The position numbers and the translations under genes were made by a program. The notes beneath the pieces are model-generated. The model worked only from the letters and a program-made list of their open reading frames with translations. It was not told where the DNA came from and ran no database searches. Shown piece after piece: positions 41,901 to 63,798 of a stretch of DNA of 64,000 nucleotides (positions within the stretch are counted from its first letter, which is position 1; each line of letters opens with the position of its first letter). Source of the DNA: Latrodectus hesperus (taxonomy: Eukaryota > Arthropoda > Arachnida > Araneae > Theridiidae); assembly GCA_037975125.1 (NCBI GenBank), contig CM075851.1:123967063-124031062 (forward strand). Direction: 5' to 3'.

Positions 41901-43183
41901 TGTTATTTTGCAAATAATCTGATTATCATAGATTTATGTTTTCTAAATATCAAATACATTATACTGTCTTATAGTTAATAAAATGGTTCCTGTTTCTTTT
42001 ATAGACATGCCACATACACACACGCACACAATTTCTAAAATATTCTGTGTATTTCAGTGTCTAAATATTTAAATTTCAATGTCAATTATCTAAATATTTT
42101 AGTGTGAGATGGGTGTTAATTTTTAAATGCTTATTGTAGATTCTAAACACAGTCTCTTGATTTTATGCCTTTTTAATATAAAAATGCATAAAATCGACAA
42201 ACTAATTTTTTAAATGACAGAAAGATAATGTTTCTGTATCAAATTCATTTTCTATTTCGTATAAAAATTTCACTAGGCAAAATAACTTAAAATTCATGAA
42301 TAAAATTCTCCTCTATGGAAAAACTGATTTTAATCTTCAAATCTCCCTATCTCTAACATTTCACTGTTGCATGTCTATCATATATTAAATAATCTCTTAA
42401 AAATACCAAAAGTGGGTTATATAAGCACGCATACACATACACAAATGCATGTAAGAGTTTCAATTTTTTTAAAAATTTTTGTATGTAAACAATTTCAATT
42501 AATTCCACAATTATAATATTGGCTTTTACTATAAAGAGAGTAAACATAAATGCATTCTTATAAAATAATTACACCGATTGTATCTAAATTTATACTAGAA
42601 AGAATAGAGTGGTGTCAAAACATTATTCATTAATATACATATTGAAATATTGTCTTAATCTTGAGAGAGACAGTAACCAATTACAAATGAGGAGATAATT
42701 ACGTTGTGGCGTGCATAAAATTATAAACTGCTGGGAAACATTATTATTCCAAATCGCAACTTATAAAGAAATAAAACATATCAATAACAGAGAAATGCAA
42801 TCATTTCTGGTGATTTTCAATGAATTTTATAAAACACTTTAGCACTTCTATCAGTAGGAAGTATAATTTCCTGTTTAGATAAAAGACAATGTACTGCTAT
42901 TTAATATTTATAATGCAAATACATTTCTTTATGTTTATATAATACATTTAATATTACTTACTAGATAACTTTTGTTGGAAAATAAAGCCCTCTTAAGTTA
43001 TTGTGACATAGAGAAGTTGCGGCAAGAAAACACTTCTCTATTTTGTATTGTAATAACACAAAAAACAGTAAAGATTGTGTGGGATTGGCATGGTCTCGTT
43101 TCAGAGAGGAGAAAATAAAGTTGTAGTAGCGTGTATGACATTGTGGTTTATAATCTCCATCATGAGTTGGAGTACTGAACACC
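38943..43183. other. AT-rich desert
   Basis: About 4.2 kb without a supported gene. A slightly less AT-rich patch at about 39460-39720 may be an old repeat but gives no recognisable protein. Confidence 0.55.
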
Positions 43184-43480
43184 ATGAAAAGTTTTCGTAG
43201 ATGCCTTTTTTCCGGGTGTCTAATTTCAGGGAGAAATGATTTGGAATGGCAAGTGCATTCTCCCTATTTGGTTCTATGTAATTTATTTTTGTGCGGATAT
43301 TTAAAGACAGTTGCCTATACTGATCGCCCACAAACTTTTGAAGAAATATCTGAAAAGAAATTTTTAAAGAAAAGCGGCGAACATACCTGCCAATGTGCTT
43401 GAAAGAGTGATAAGAACAGCAGAATTCTGTCTATCCAGTGTATAGCATATGGCTGGCTTCACTTGTCCAATACGGTATTT
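43184..43480 (+). pseudogene. 3' fragment of a mariner-superfamily transposase
   Basis: The translation LEWQVHSPYLVLCNLFLCGY followed by LKTVAYTDRPQTFEE resembles the WPARSPDLTP-type block of Tc1/mariner-superfamily transposases in which the third acidic residue lies in a PxD(F) context. After a frameshift, NIPANVLERVIRTAEF (about 43380-43425) resembles the following helical region. The conserved acidic positions are altered (Y in SPY, N in CN), and upstream blocks are unreadable, so only a dead C-terminal piece remains. No inverted repeats were found. Confidence 0.65.
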
Positions 43481-43586
43481 AAAACTTTAAAAATGGAAGT
43501 TTTGCTTGTAAAAATAAATAAAATGTTTCTTTAATTCTTTTTGTGTTATTCCAGTACAAAATAAATAAATTATCTTGCCGCACCCA

Positions 43587-43587
<1 letters not shown>

Positions 43588-43657
<70 letters not shown>

Positions 43658-43686
43658 TATATACTATATATATATATATGTATGTA
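43588..43686. repeat. Interrupted (TA)n microsatellite, ~99 bp
   Basis: TA dinucleotides with a few ACATA, ACTATA and TATG interruptions. Confidence 0.95.
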
Positions 43687-48120
<4,434 letters not shown>

Positions 48121-48430
48121 AGATGACTGATGGCTGAGTGGTTAGCGTTCCTGAAATCTGAGCTGTGGGTCCCGGGTTTGAATCCCGGTTTGGGCATGGA
48201 TGTTACTTTCTTTCTCTGTTCTCTCTGTGTTTCTCTGTCCTTTCTTTTGTGATAATGTATGAATGTGGTTCTCCCCCCATAAACAGGTTTGTGGTGGTAT
48301 GGTGCGGGCAACACTACTCACCTCCGTGACTTGGTTAACAGTTGCCCGCTGGGTAACGAGAAATGAGTAGCAGTTACTGGCCTTGTTGTGACATAGGTTT
48401 CGTCACACAAATGACCACCATTGGAAAAAA
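48121..48430 (+). mobile_element. tRNA-derived SINE
   Basis: The head has a Pol III A box (TGGCTGAGTGGTTAGCG, 48131-48147) and a B box (GGGTTTGAATCC, 48174-48185) at tRNA-like spacing. A CT-rich linker follows, then a GC-richer body (48265-48420) and a short A run after ATTGG. The head resembles a serine/leucine-type tRNA but lacks a full cloverleaf, so this is a retroposed SINE and not a working tRNA gene. Transcription would come from the internal promoter. No clear target duplication was found. Confidence 0.82.
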
Positions 48431-48844
48431 TCAATACATAACTAAAAATATACCGATTATTCTTTGTTGGTTACTTAAAATATAAAAGTTGAATTGTTTG
48501 TTCTTATACTTTATCAAATTAAATTAGAAATTATGTTTATTTCAAAATAATTTATACTTAGGAAATAGAAAATTACCGCAAAGAAAATTTTCAGATCGAG
48601 AGTCACATGAGGACATGCTTGCATCTGAATAAATGATGAGGAGATAGGAAAAATAAATTTTAATCTATAATCCAATATTGAATAGATGATAGCTATTGAA
48701 AAGTAAACGTACTTTTCGAAAGCTAACGTAGCTTAAAATAAAGTATTTTTTAATTATTCATTGGATAAACATAAATGGTGCTAATGGTATTTCAAATGCA
48801 TCTAAAATAAAATGAAGATTTGTAAAAAATTGTCGATCTAAGTA

Positions 48845-50269
48845 CATTCTATAACAAAAAAAATCGACGCACCAAGAAGGAGTTGTTCGAAAAAAACGAA
48901 AAATAGAGGACAGGATGACAATGTATAGAATAGTAAATGATTAAAATTTTAGAACAATTGAATAATTTATTTCAGAGTTACAGTAACAAGACCAATAAGG
49001 TGTTGACCCCCCTCTAGCCTGGATACAAGCTACCACACGGCGTGACATAGACCGATAAAGCTCCCGGATGGTTTCCTGCGGTATTTCCTGCCAAACTCGC
49101 TCCATTTGTCGAACGAGGTCATCAACATTCCGTGCCAGATGTAATCTCGTTCCCATCATATTCCAGATATGCTCGATGGGAGTGAGATCTGAGTATCTGG
49201 CAGGCCAAGCAATAGTTTTACAAGCTTGCAGATAGTTCATAGCAACACGTGCCGTATGTGGTCTGGCATTGTCCTGCTGAAAAACCAGACCAGGGCACTG
49301 CAAAAGGAAAGGTAGGAAAACAGGTCTTAGGATGTCTTTGACGTATCGCTGTGCAGTAAGCTTACCTCTAATGACGACCAAAGAGCCCCTGATGTCATAG
49401 GAAATGGCACCCCAGACCATAATGTCTTGTTGAGGGCCAGTCTGGCCTAGTGAAAACAGGATCCTCCCTCTGTCCTGTGCGTCTCCAAACACGTCTTCGA
49501 TGATCATCAGGACACAGTTGGAAGCGGGATTCGTCGCTAAAGACTATACGTCCCCAGTCGATATCATTCCAGCCTGATCGAGCCACACATCATTGTAATC
49601 TGGCTCGGCAGTGTGCAGCCGTGAGTAGCAGGTGGCGTGACGGTCACCGCGAGCGTAGATTTCGCTCTCTCAACCATCTGTGAATGGTCATGGTGGACAC
49701 TGGTGTTTGGGTTGACGTCTGATGGTTGATAGAGATGAAGAAGACGCTGTGACAGCTGATCGGACAACCACTCTTTCCTCGCGATCTGTTGTAGACCTAG
49801 GTTGACGGCTACCATCCTGACGCTGAGCTCTGCCATTTTCCACCCATTCTTTCCAGCATCTTCGAATCGTCGCATCGCTTCTACTCAAATTACGAGCGAT
49901 TCTCCGATTTGTCCAACCGGACTCTTTCAATCCAATGATATGACATCTGTCAAACTCTGAATGTTGCTCGTAATGAGCACGAATCCAGCAGCGAGGCATT
50001 TTTTAAGTTGTTGAAAGAAAATCTTAATCGTAATCTGAAGTCGGAAGTTTTAACAACCGTTTAAGAACTGCTCCGTTACGTCCGTTACGTTAAGAACTGC
50101 TTTTACGTCTGCTGGATGCGCAGTTCTGATGCGCTAGAGATCAAACTATTCATTCATTGGAAACTAAATTTTAATCATTTGCATATCTGTTCAAAACATT
50201 CATGTATACGAAATTTCAAGGCAATCGGATGATTGCTTCTTGGTGCATCCATTTTTTTGTTATAGTGTG
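48845..50269 (-). mobile_element. Second Tc1-like DNA transposon, inactivated
   Basis: The 1425-bp element lies between TA dinucleotides (48843-48844 and 50270-50271). Its ~30-bp inverted ends share CTATAACAAAAAAA and GCACCAAGAAG. The transposase inside (minus strand) is broken. The subfamily differs from element A in both terminal sequence and protein. Confidence 0.9.
48970..49999 (-). pseudogene. Tc1-like transposase, frameshifted and with stops
   Basis: It starts at the ATG at 49999 (MPRCWIRAHYEQHSEFDRC) with an N-terminal helix-turn-helix (GWTNRRIARNLSRSDATIRR). The frame changes near 49710 and two in-frame TGA codons follow (about 49621 and 49589). It then reads WGRIVFSDESRFQLCPDD, with the first catalytic Asp. 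Another shift near 49450 restores the first frame, giving IMVWGAISYD, FQQDNARPHTARVA (second Asp) and SDLTPIEHIWN (catalytic Glu), and ending in IQARGGSTPYW. Only 32 residues separate the last Asp and Glu instead of 34, through a two-residue loss before AWPAR. No functional protein can be made. Confidence 0.88.
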
Positions 50270-50271
50270 TA

Positions 50272-51699
<1,428 letters not shown>

Positions 51700-51983
51700 A
51701 TAAAATAAAAAAGCAAGTACATTAATTAGCCTCTAATTAATTTATGTTCCTGCAACTTAATTGTTTCGTTTTCATACTATTGAATCATATCTCATTCCCC
51801 TTCATGATGTATAAAAATTGTTCTGCATATTTGATACTATAAACATGTGATAAACATACAACAGGGTTATTATTTTATGCTGTTCATAGATACAGAAATA
51901 AAACTTGTGAAAAATTAAGTAAAAACAAGTTATTTCATATATAATATTATAAAGTATATTATACGTATATATACATTAATAAA

Positions 51984-53526
51984 GTGGTCCCTAAAATGCA
52001 ACACCAAGAATAACCAGAGATAACCCAGAAAAATGTAATTATAAGGTAATATTTTACACGAATGTCAAATGATTGAAGTTACAGATTTTAGGGAAGTACA
52101 GGTGATAGGCAAGTCAGTAATTAATATAGCCAATATTACTGGATATAACTTCTGCCATTTAGCTCAACACAGAATAAAAGACCATTCGAATATAACCTTA
52201 GGCTATTACAATCCTTGCCGCTTTTGAATATTGACAAATTATACCTGGTGTATCAGTGTGAGGTGTCGTCAGTTCCAGTTGTTGTGTAAATTTAAACAAT
52301 ACAATTCCAATTAGTGATAGAAACATTTGGGAAAGCAATTGAACGTGATTGGTAAACAATTTTTGAATTGTGCGTGATAATTGGGGTCATACGTTATTCC
52401 ATTGGAATACTGAAGCGCTAAAATTATGGGATGTCGTAAGCCACGTATGGAGTATAGGATGAGTTCTTCAATGCACCGACAATTTGTATAAGAGGGATGG
52501 TGGTGTAATCACAACATCCTAAATCATGATATCTGCTGCAGATACAGAGTGGAGATGCATGAAGCAACTGTTTATCACCGCACTGAACTGATAAACTCTT
52601 TCTCAGTGCTGTGTCTTGAAATTTTAATCTCACTATCGAAGTTTTCTTGGAAGAAACGGAATCGTTCATAAAGAAAATGCCGTCCCATTTTGCTTACCGC
52701 ACAGTTTTATGGTACAAAAGGCTTGTAATTTCAGTTTAAGGATTGAACACCTTGCGAATGTAACTAAGCTATAAATGTTGTCTAATAATACGAGATGGCA
52801 ATTAAATGATGCATAAGCAGACTGAGACTTCGTAGTAAGTTTCATGATGTGAATGAGATATTTATCATTACTATATCCACAATATGCTTATAATTGTATA
52901 TCGTGAATCAACGAAGGGAGTTCAATTTATCATGTATTTTCTTCATTTCTTTCTATATCAACGATTAGAAATCCGTAATACAGTTCCCTGTTTTCATTCA
53001 ACACGATTATCGATTTCTCGAAAAGCTAATCGGCAATCCCTGTAGGTATCTATTCTATCACGGTTGTAATCCGAGCGCTCTTTATAAATTATATGGCCGA
53101 ATCCTTATAACACCTTTGGATGAGTTGAATATATAATATGATAAGATATAATAGTTAAAATACTTCTTATATTACAATTCTTCTCCAAGCCGAATGCAAG
53201 AGAATTACTCTCGATCATCCAAACACTTGTGGAAAACATGTCCCTGGGCGTTAAGTTTGCAATTGCTGCAGGTAAATGATCTACTAACTACTAAATACGA
53301 ATAAATTGTTTTATCTTCTTCATCGCAGTTGTCAAAATACTCATTGGTAGATAGTGTCTTTTCATTTAATAGCCCGCCCCCTCCTTTTATATAATACTGG
53401 TTGGTGGAACGACAACCGCTCATAATTTACGAATGCGCTGCAATACCAATCGTTTTAAAAGTCTGATGTATATTTCACATAACATTCAAGGTTCATTCAT
53501 GGTGTTGCATTTTGAATGGTAGCAAT
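51984..53526 (-). mobile_element. Highly decayed third Tc1-like transposon
   Basis: The ends at 51984-52012 and 53494-53526 are imperfect inverted repeats sharing AAAATGCAACACCA and a GGTCC/GCTACC flank. Between them the minus strand reads, at about 52510-52440, CCDYTTIPLIQIVGALKNSS followed by YTPYV, similar to the MVWGxxxYTxRxPLxRIxGxL block of Tc1 transposases. The rest of the gene is unreadable because of stops and frameshifts. It is older than the other two Tc1 copies. Confidence 0.6.
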
Positions 53527-53588
53527 GTGTGTGTGTATGTGTGTGCATCTATCTATATATATATCAATGCATATATAGAATAAATGGT

Positions 53589-53660
53589 CAAATTAAAGGA
53601 GATAGTTAACAAAGGGAGTTAAGTAATACTCCCCTTTGTTAACTAACTCCTTTAAATTGA
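53589..53660. repeat. Long hairpin with ~30-bp arms
   Basis: The left arm (AAAGGAGATAGTTAACAAAG, extended on both sides) and right arm (its near-perfect complement) enclose a loop of about nine bases (TAAGTAATA). It may be a tiny fold-back element or a hairpin RNA source. Confidence 0.85.
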
Positions 53661-57460
<3,800 letters not shown>

Positions 57461-57609
57461 AATGATATATTTAATTGTGAATAGTCGTGTAAATATAATT
57501 TTTAATTCATTTTACAGATGAAAATAACATTTAGTAAGTAAAAAAAAAATATGCCTATTTTTCATCTAAAGCAATTATAGCCTATTCTTCTGACAAAATC
57601 ACTCCATAC

Positions 57610-57945
57610 CTATTACTGACAGCATCATGTCCATCGTCTCTGTCCTCGCTCTTCTGTATTCCACTCGGCATCGATACACGCCTTCCTCGTCCTTCTTGAT
57701 ACCATCAATTCTGAGGTAGGCCGGCACGGCTGACGAGTTGAAGTAGGCCCTTGTCTCCATGTGAAGAGCTGGGAAATGGGTTGCCGTGGGTAGCGGGTGA
57801 TCTCTCGCGTCAACACTGTACAATGGACTTCCTGACTCGTCTCGATGCCAGAGGACTAGCGAGACCTCGTCTTCTGTGGCGCTGACATTTAGGTCACAAG
57901 GGAGGTCAGCTTTCTCTCCCACAAGAACTGTGTATGTGGGCAAAC
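57610..57945 (-). CDS. Single internal exon encoding a Sidestep-like immunoglobulin domain
   Basis: The exon is 336 bp. On the minus strand it follows a pyrimidine-rich acceptor (TTTTTTCTTAG, AG at 57947-57946) and ends before a GTATGG donor at 57609. Both introns split a codon after its first base, so the exon is symmetric phase 1-1, as is usual for immunoglobulin domains. The 112 or so residues form a V-type domain with the first Cys in ADLPCDLNV, the Trp in LVLWHRDES and the second Cys in DEEGVYRCRVEYR. PLYSVDAR, RAYFNSSAVPAYLRI and the RARTETM ending resemble the first domain of the Sidestep family, neuronal surface ligands of Beat receptors in insects. It is probably the N-terminal Ig exon of such a gene. 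Other exons, the signal peptide and the membrane span are not visible in the window, so introns must be long. Another two-Ig cell-adhesion gene cannot be excluded. Confidence 0.85.
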
Positions 57946-60900
57946 CTAAGAAAAAATAATATAAATTTAGGTCTGCAATAATTAATTTTAAATTAAAATT
58001 TTAAAAATCGTTGCGCTGTTTCACAATATTTTTGTACATTGCTATCTATTTGGTGGCTAACATGTTTTATAGTATTGTAATTTATATAAAGTGTTAGTGA
58101 AGTACAATTGAAAGATGTTTCTTGATATGTATATGTTGTTAAACATTCTTAGGTGATTTTTTAATATTATTTTAACAATATATTTTAGTAATATATAACA
58201 TTTTTCTATCACAATAGCTTGTAATCTTAAATTTTCCTATACTAATATAAAACCTTTAAGTGAACGGTTATTTGTGAATTCGTAATTTCTGTTGAATTCA
58301 AAAGTTTAAAATGAAAAAGAAAGTACGTAAAATTTTCTATTGGGATAATATTTTTGTTACAGACACTAGTTTTTTTCATGATTCAGCTGAAATTATATTT
58401 TTTCATATTTTTGTATAAGATTATTAGAATTCAGATTTCTTTTAATTCGGAATTTCGGAACTTAGGGAGATATTGAAAGTACCAAGCTAAATTTCATTTA
58501 CTTTCATATTTTAAAGATTCATGTCTAAATATCAACATTTTTTGAGATTGTGTATTTTTTCAAATCCATCAGATTTATGAAAAGGTTAAAATAAAAGATT
58601 CTAAAATGAAAATTCCTCAATAGCTGATTGAATAACACAAGAAATCAGTTGCCGTCATAAGCATTTCAAATTACCGGAATAACATTACAAATGATTATTT
58701 TCATTTATACATTACTGAATTTTTGAATAAAAGTATATATGAATCTTAGATGAAGATATAGTATTATATCGTAACTGAATAATTTTTTTTAAATAAAATT
58801 ATTACGTTTGAAGGAAAAAGTTTTATAAATAAAAATAAAACAATAAACATGTACGAATTGTGTTCGAAATTGTCATGCGTAAATAGTTAATGTGAATAGA
58901 TATCGTATACCACGAATTCATTTTTTGTTTCCATAACTAATGATTTGTATTACTGAAATTAAATTTACTTTAGATTATGGTTCGCATTTATATCTTCTTC
59001 AAAGATTTGTCATTTTATTTCTAAACAAAGTATATACGCTATTTCATTCTGAACAATTTGTGTTTTCCTATCAAATTCACTCCAATTTTCTTCTTAGTAT
59101 CTACTGAATGATTTTTACGCATTTCAATTCCTTCAAGTTATCATGTATCAATTGCTTTCTGAGAAACATATTATTATAGGGCATTTACAGTTATTTGGCG
59201 GTCAAATTACCTTTCTTTCTTAATATGGGATCTTTATCTGACTTGCACACAACAATCAAATATTAAATGGTTGGATCCTAGCAGAGCCCACACCCTTGGC
59301 GCAAATGATGTTGGTTGGCTATAATAGTGATCATCGCCAATCTTAGCAACTTTGCTTCTATAAACTTGATATAGTAAACCAAACAATTTCTGGAATTTTG
59401 TTCTGGCTTGGCACTTTTCTTCAGTTTGTCACCAAGGGTTATGGGCTCCATAGGAGTTTACCATATTGGTTATTAAATAAACATGTTTTTAATTAATTTA
59501 ACTAAAAGTTGTCTAGTGTTGTAAATAAATATCTAATTTTATAAGTGGTTAAAGTAAAATAAAGGACTTCATTTTGTTCATAGAATATTTACATCTTTTT
59601 GAAAATTTTCATAAAAAAATATAGGTAGAATAATCTTTTAATTTTCTCAAAGCTAAATAATGAACATTAAAGTAAAATACTCAATTAAATATTTTAACTT
59701 CAGCTTCTTGCTACTGAAGAAATATCCTCTTAAAATTTACCTTGTCTCTTTGAGCAGAAGTAAAGAGAATAGTTGTTTTGCATATAAAGAAAAAAACATG
59801 GTGTTCATAAAGTTAAAAAATGATAGTGTTTGGTATTTTTTTGCTATAATATGTCGAACAAATATCTCACAATAATATTTCAGATACAAAATGAAAACAT
59901 GGCTGTTAATTTTACAATAATTATTAGAATAAATATGACTACGCAGATCATATTTTAAAATCATACAGTTTTGGAAAGGAATTATTTAGAGCAAATAGTA
60001 AAGAGTGAAATTTCTAGGAATGATTGAATAATAAGTTTGTAAAAAAGTATCAAATAAAATATTTTTATTGATTCAGAAATTTTTAATAATGTGTACTCTT
60101 AAGCAATGCTATAATTTTCAAAACATATAGAAAGTATGATTTCAAATAATGGATTTATTGTTATTGACTAAAAATTTTAATAATTGCATTCAAATGATAA
60201 TTATTTTGTCTTTAATTAATTAGCTGGAAGTTACATTTTCCAGCGTCACATTTAAATGACTTTTCATCTGGGGCTAAATGAATTTTTTGGATAAACCTGA
60301 CTTACCAGGGAAAAACCTATATCTTGATTTCAAAGATCCCGCTTAGTTAGGCATTGTAAATGTTAATTGAATACAATAAAAAGAGAATAAGTGCTTATAT
60401 TAACTAAATTTGGTATATGGCCCACTAAAAAAAACATAAGCCTAATGAATTAAAATAAAATTTCTTTCTGTTTCATTTTTCAATTTAAATGTGAAATTGT
60501 GGAAAAATCGAAAATTTTCACACATCAAAGTGTATACATTATTTTTATTAACAAATATTCAAAGCAATGTTTCATATCACGAAATGACGCTTTGGTTATA
60601 AATTAGATAAAATAAGTCGAATGCGTATAATAAGGTTTAAAAACTATCTTTAGTCATAAAGTAATTAAATATAGAATTTGGGACTATATTTTCAATCGCG
60701 TTTTAATCCACTTCTAACTAGTGATTTATTGGAAAAAAAGCGGAAGTGAATTTTCTGAAGAAGAATCAATTGTTTTTCAAAATCCAAAAATAAATATAAA
60801 TAAAAAAGTATCATTATTTATAAAAAAAACATCTACTGTATAGGGATATAGAAAGAAATGGAATCTAATGCGATAAATAATTCTTCTATATTACTAACCA

Positions 60901-63370
60901 TAGCCAGTGGCAGTTTTAAAAAGAGAAAAGAATCAAACACTTCTTTCTTGAAAGAAGATGAATTCTGAAGTAGAATATTAAATCGCTAATTACATTGTAG
61001 CATAATTAACTTTAAAAAGAGTTCAGATCAACGTTAATTATGTTTTAAATTAATTAAAAACCTTGTAATGATAATTTTCAAAAGATACTTGTTTTTTCTT
61101 CTAAGTTATAGAGCGACATTAATTTCAATCCCTTCCTTGCAGTTTCTTGCACAATCCTCTCAAGAGCAAACTTAAGTGTACAAACAGAATAAAAAATTTA
61201 TTCGTCTCATATTTACTTTGTATTTTTGGTATTTAATGATTTTAATTGGATTCATCACACGCTTTCCTTTTTTCTCTGGTTTTATATACTTAATTAATAT
61301 TTTTGAATTAAATATAATTTTTAAAATGTTGTAAATGCAATATTCTGCAAAATCAGAAAAGGAACAAAATGAAGAAAGGAAATGCTTTGCTAATTAGATA
61401 ATATTAATAACTGACCATCGCATGGCATTTATGGGAATAAATTGCTATGATAAACAAACATTTTATTTTAACTGTCAATTAGATTAACCTATAAAATCAT
61501 TTTGTAAAACCATATTAAATTCAAACAAATAAATGCAAAAACATAGACAATCAAAGCATGAAAATGTAAAACTTAAAAATATTTTTTATAAAATATTTCA
61601 TATTAAAACAAGTTAATTATAAAATTATTAACTAACTTTTAATAAGCTAATCATTCCATTTTAATGAATTGCTTTTAAGGTTAAATACATCTTCTGTGAG
61701 TAAGCATACATAAGATTATAAATATTATATTATAAAATTAAAACTTATCACTCGTTAATTCCTAAACATTTTATTTAATAAAATATTTTCCTGTTAGTTT
61801 GAGCTTACATTATTTGATAAACAAAATAATAAATTAAAGGGAATCTAATTTCACAGGTTATTTCCCGTTTATTGCTTACAAAAATCAAATGGCATTATAA
61901 AATGTTTTCTTATTATTTAATTAATAATAAGTTTTGTAAGATAACATCTGCAAAATTATAAATATTGAAAGTAGTATATTAATATGCCAAAATTATAGAC
62001 AAATACACAAAATGTTTTAATAATTTTATTATAAAAATCTTAGTTTTTACATATTACACATGTCCACATACATACAGTTAAAATTTTTTCTGAAACTTAT
62101 GTTAAGAAGGATTAAATTTTACTGAGTATATATCTAATACAAGTCTGGTTAGAAATCTAATGATGTATCCAAAAATTAATGAAGGGTAAAATTTATTTGA
62201 ACTCTCTAATAAATATCCCGTCTGGAAAGCTTCATCTTTTAACCTACTAAAGATAATAAAATTCACTTTCATCACCTTCAAACGTTGAGTTGAAGGGTAA
62301 CATCCGAAACTATTCGGAAACAAGTTGGAATTCATGCCAATCAATATCTTCAGTTCGATTTTAAACTGAATCAGCGAGAAATGGTGCCAGGGAGCTCAAG
62401 TCAGCAACAAATAACTCCCGCCCCTCCACAGACTGATTTCATTGAATGAATTACACGGAAATTAGCTCGCGTTGACACGATTCTACCATAAATTCCATTA
62501 CTTTTGTGGCTTGGCTTGGCTTGAGTAGTTTCCAGATTCAAATTAAAGGGAACAGGAGGAAATTCATTAAGCTGCTCTTATTATTATGAATAATTTCACG
62601 TCAATTTATTGATATTTATCAGTTTAAGATTTTAACACATTGCTTGTCAAATAAAATATGTAAATTCTTGTCCAACTCTCTTCACCATGTTATATTTATA
62701 ATCATTAAATATTTGATATTTAGATAATTATAATCAGAAATACAAGAAATTATACGTTTCTTATGCTGATTATATTTTCCAAGAATCTCCATGAAGCAGA
62801 AAGGAATTTTGAAATAAATAATTAAAACGAACTTAGATTTCTTCAATATTAAATATTGTATCTATCTGATACAAGCAAATACTACGGTCTAGGATAGGAA
62901 ACTACTTAACTATTACGTAAATTTTAGGCATGTGATATGTCTCACATTAGTCCAAATATGAGAAAAATGTCTTATTTATATAAATATGCTTTCACATAGA
63001 TAAAGATTTAAATTTTTGAAATATTTTGCTTTGAGCATATAATTTTGAAATAAAAATAAATAATTTCTTTATTAAAAAATATTTTTAGAAATAAAACACA
63101 TCATAAAAGTATAATTAGAACTTTTTAAAAATGCTCTACAAAATTATCTACATTTCAATATTTATGGTCCTTGCTCTACTTTACTAACCGATTGACTCCC
63201 ATACCCAAAATTTCAAGCAACATTTATTTTGAAAATGTATGGATCGGTATTAGATTCCATTATGATCAGCCCTTATTTTTAGCTGTGGTCTTAATTTTTA
63301 AGGTCACATCATTCTTAAAGTCCACTGTCAATTAGCAAAGTTTTCTTTCTATAAAAATTTGTCATAAATT
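57946..63370. other. AT-rich DNA, probably the upstream intron of the Ig gene
   Basis: About 5.4 kb with no other exon recognised. 59220-59460 and 62340-62530 are less AT-rich patches with no readable protein. The second could be a regulatory or conserved element. Confidence 0.5.
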
Positions 63371-63397
63371 TACCCCCATAACCATTGCACACTCTCA

Positions 63398-63720
63398 TGT
63401 ATACTCCTACCATCTGTGACAACATGGTCACCTATCCATCAACTATATAATTTTTATACTGTGAATTGTACTTGGTTCATGCATATCACTAACATCATGT
63501 CATGTATATCCCTACCATCTGTGCCGACATGGTCACATATGCACCAACTATATAATTCTTATATAATATATATATTATTATATATATTCAACAATATAAT
63601 TCTTATATATATTAATCTCTTATAGTGTGATTTGTACTAGGTTCATGTATAGCACTAACATCATGTCATGTATACCACTAACATCTGTGTTACCATGGTC
63701 ACCTCTGCACCGACCATATT
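63398..63720 (+). repeat. ~105-bp minisatellite, three copies
   Basis: Units at about 63398, 63500 and 63665 share TCATGTATA, ACCATCTGTG-like, ATGGTCACCT and TTCATGxATAxCACTAACAT. The middle unit carries an extra AT-rich expansion of about 58 bp (63560-63618). Confidence 0.85.
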
Positions 63721-63798
63721 GTTCTAATTAATATTTCTACTATGTATTATATGACGTACAAGAACAAAAAATCAATAATTACAACAATTTCTCATGAC

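Noticed and set aside
48121..48200. Possible functional tRNA gene
   Set aside because: A and B boxes are present, but the cloverleaf is incomplete and a long non-tRNA body follows, so it is a SINE.
59220..59460. Possible LTR-retrotransposon integrase-like remnant on the minus strand
   Set aside because: Only a short stretch reads as protein-like in one frame, with no catalytic or zinc-binding motif; not enough support.
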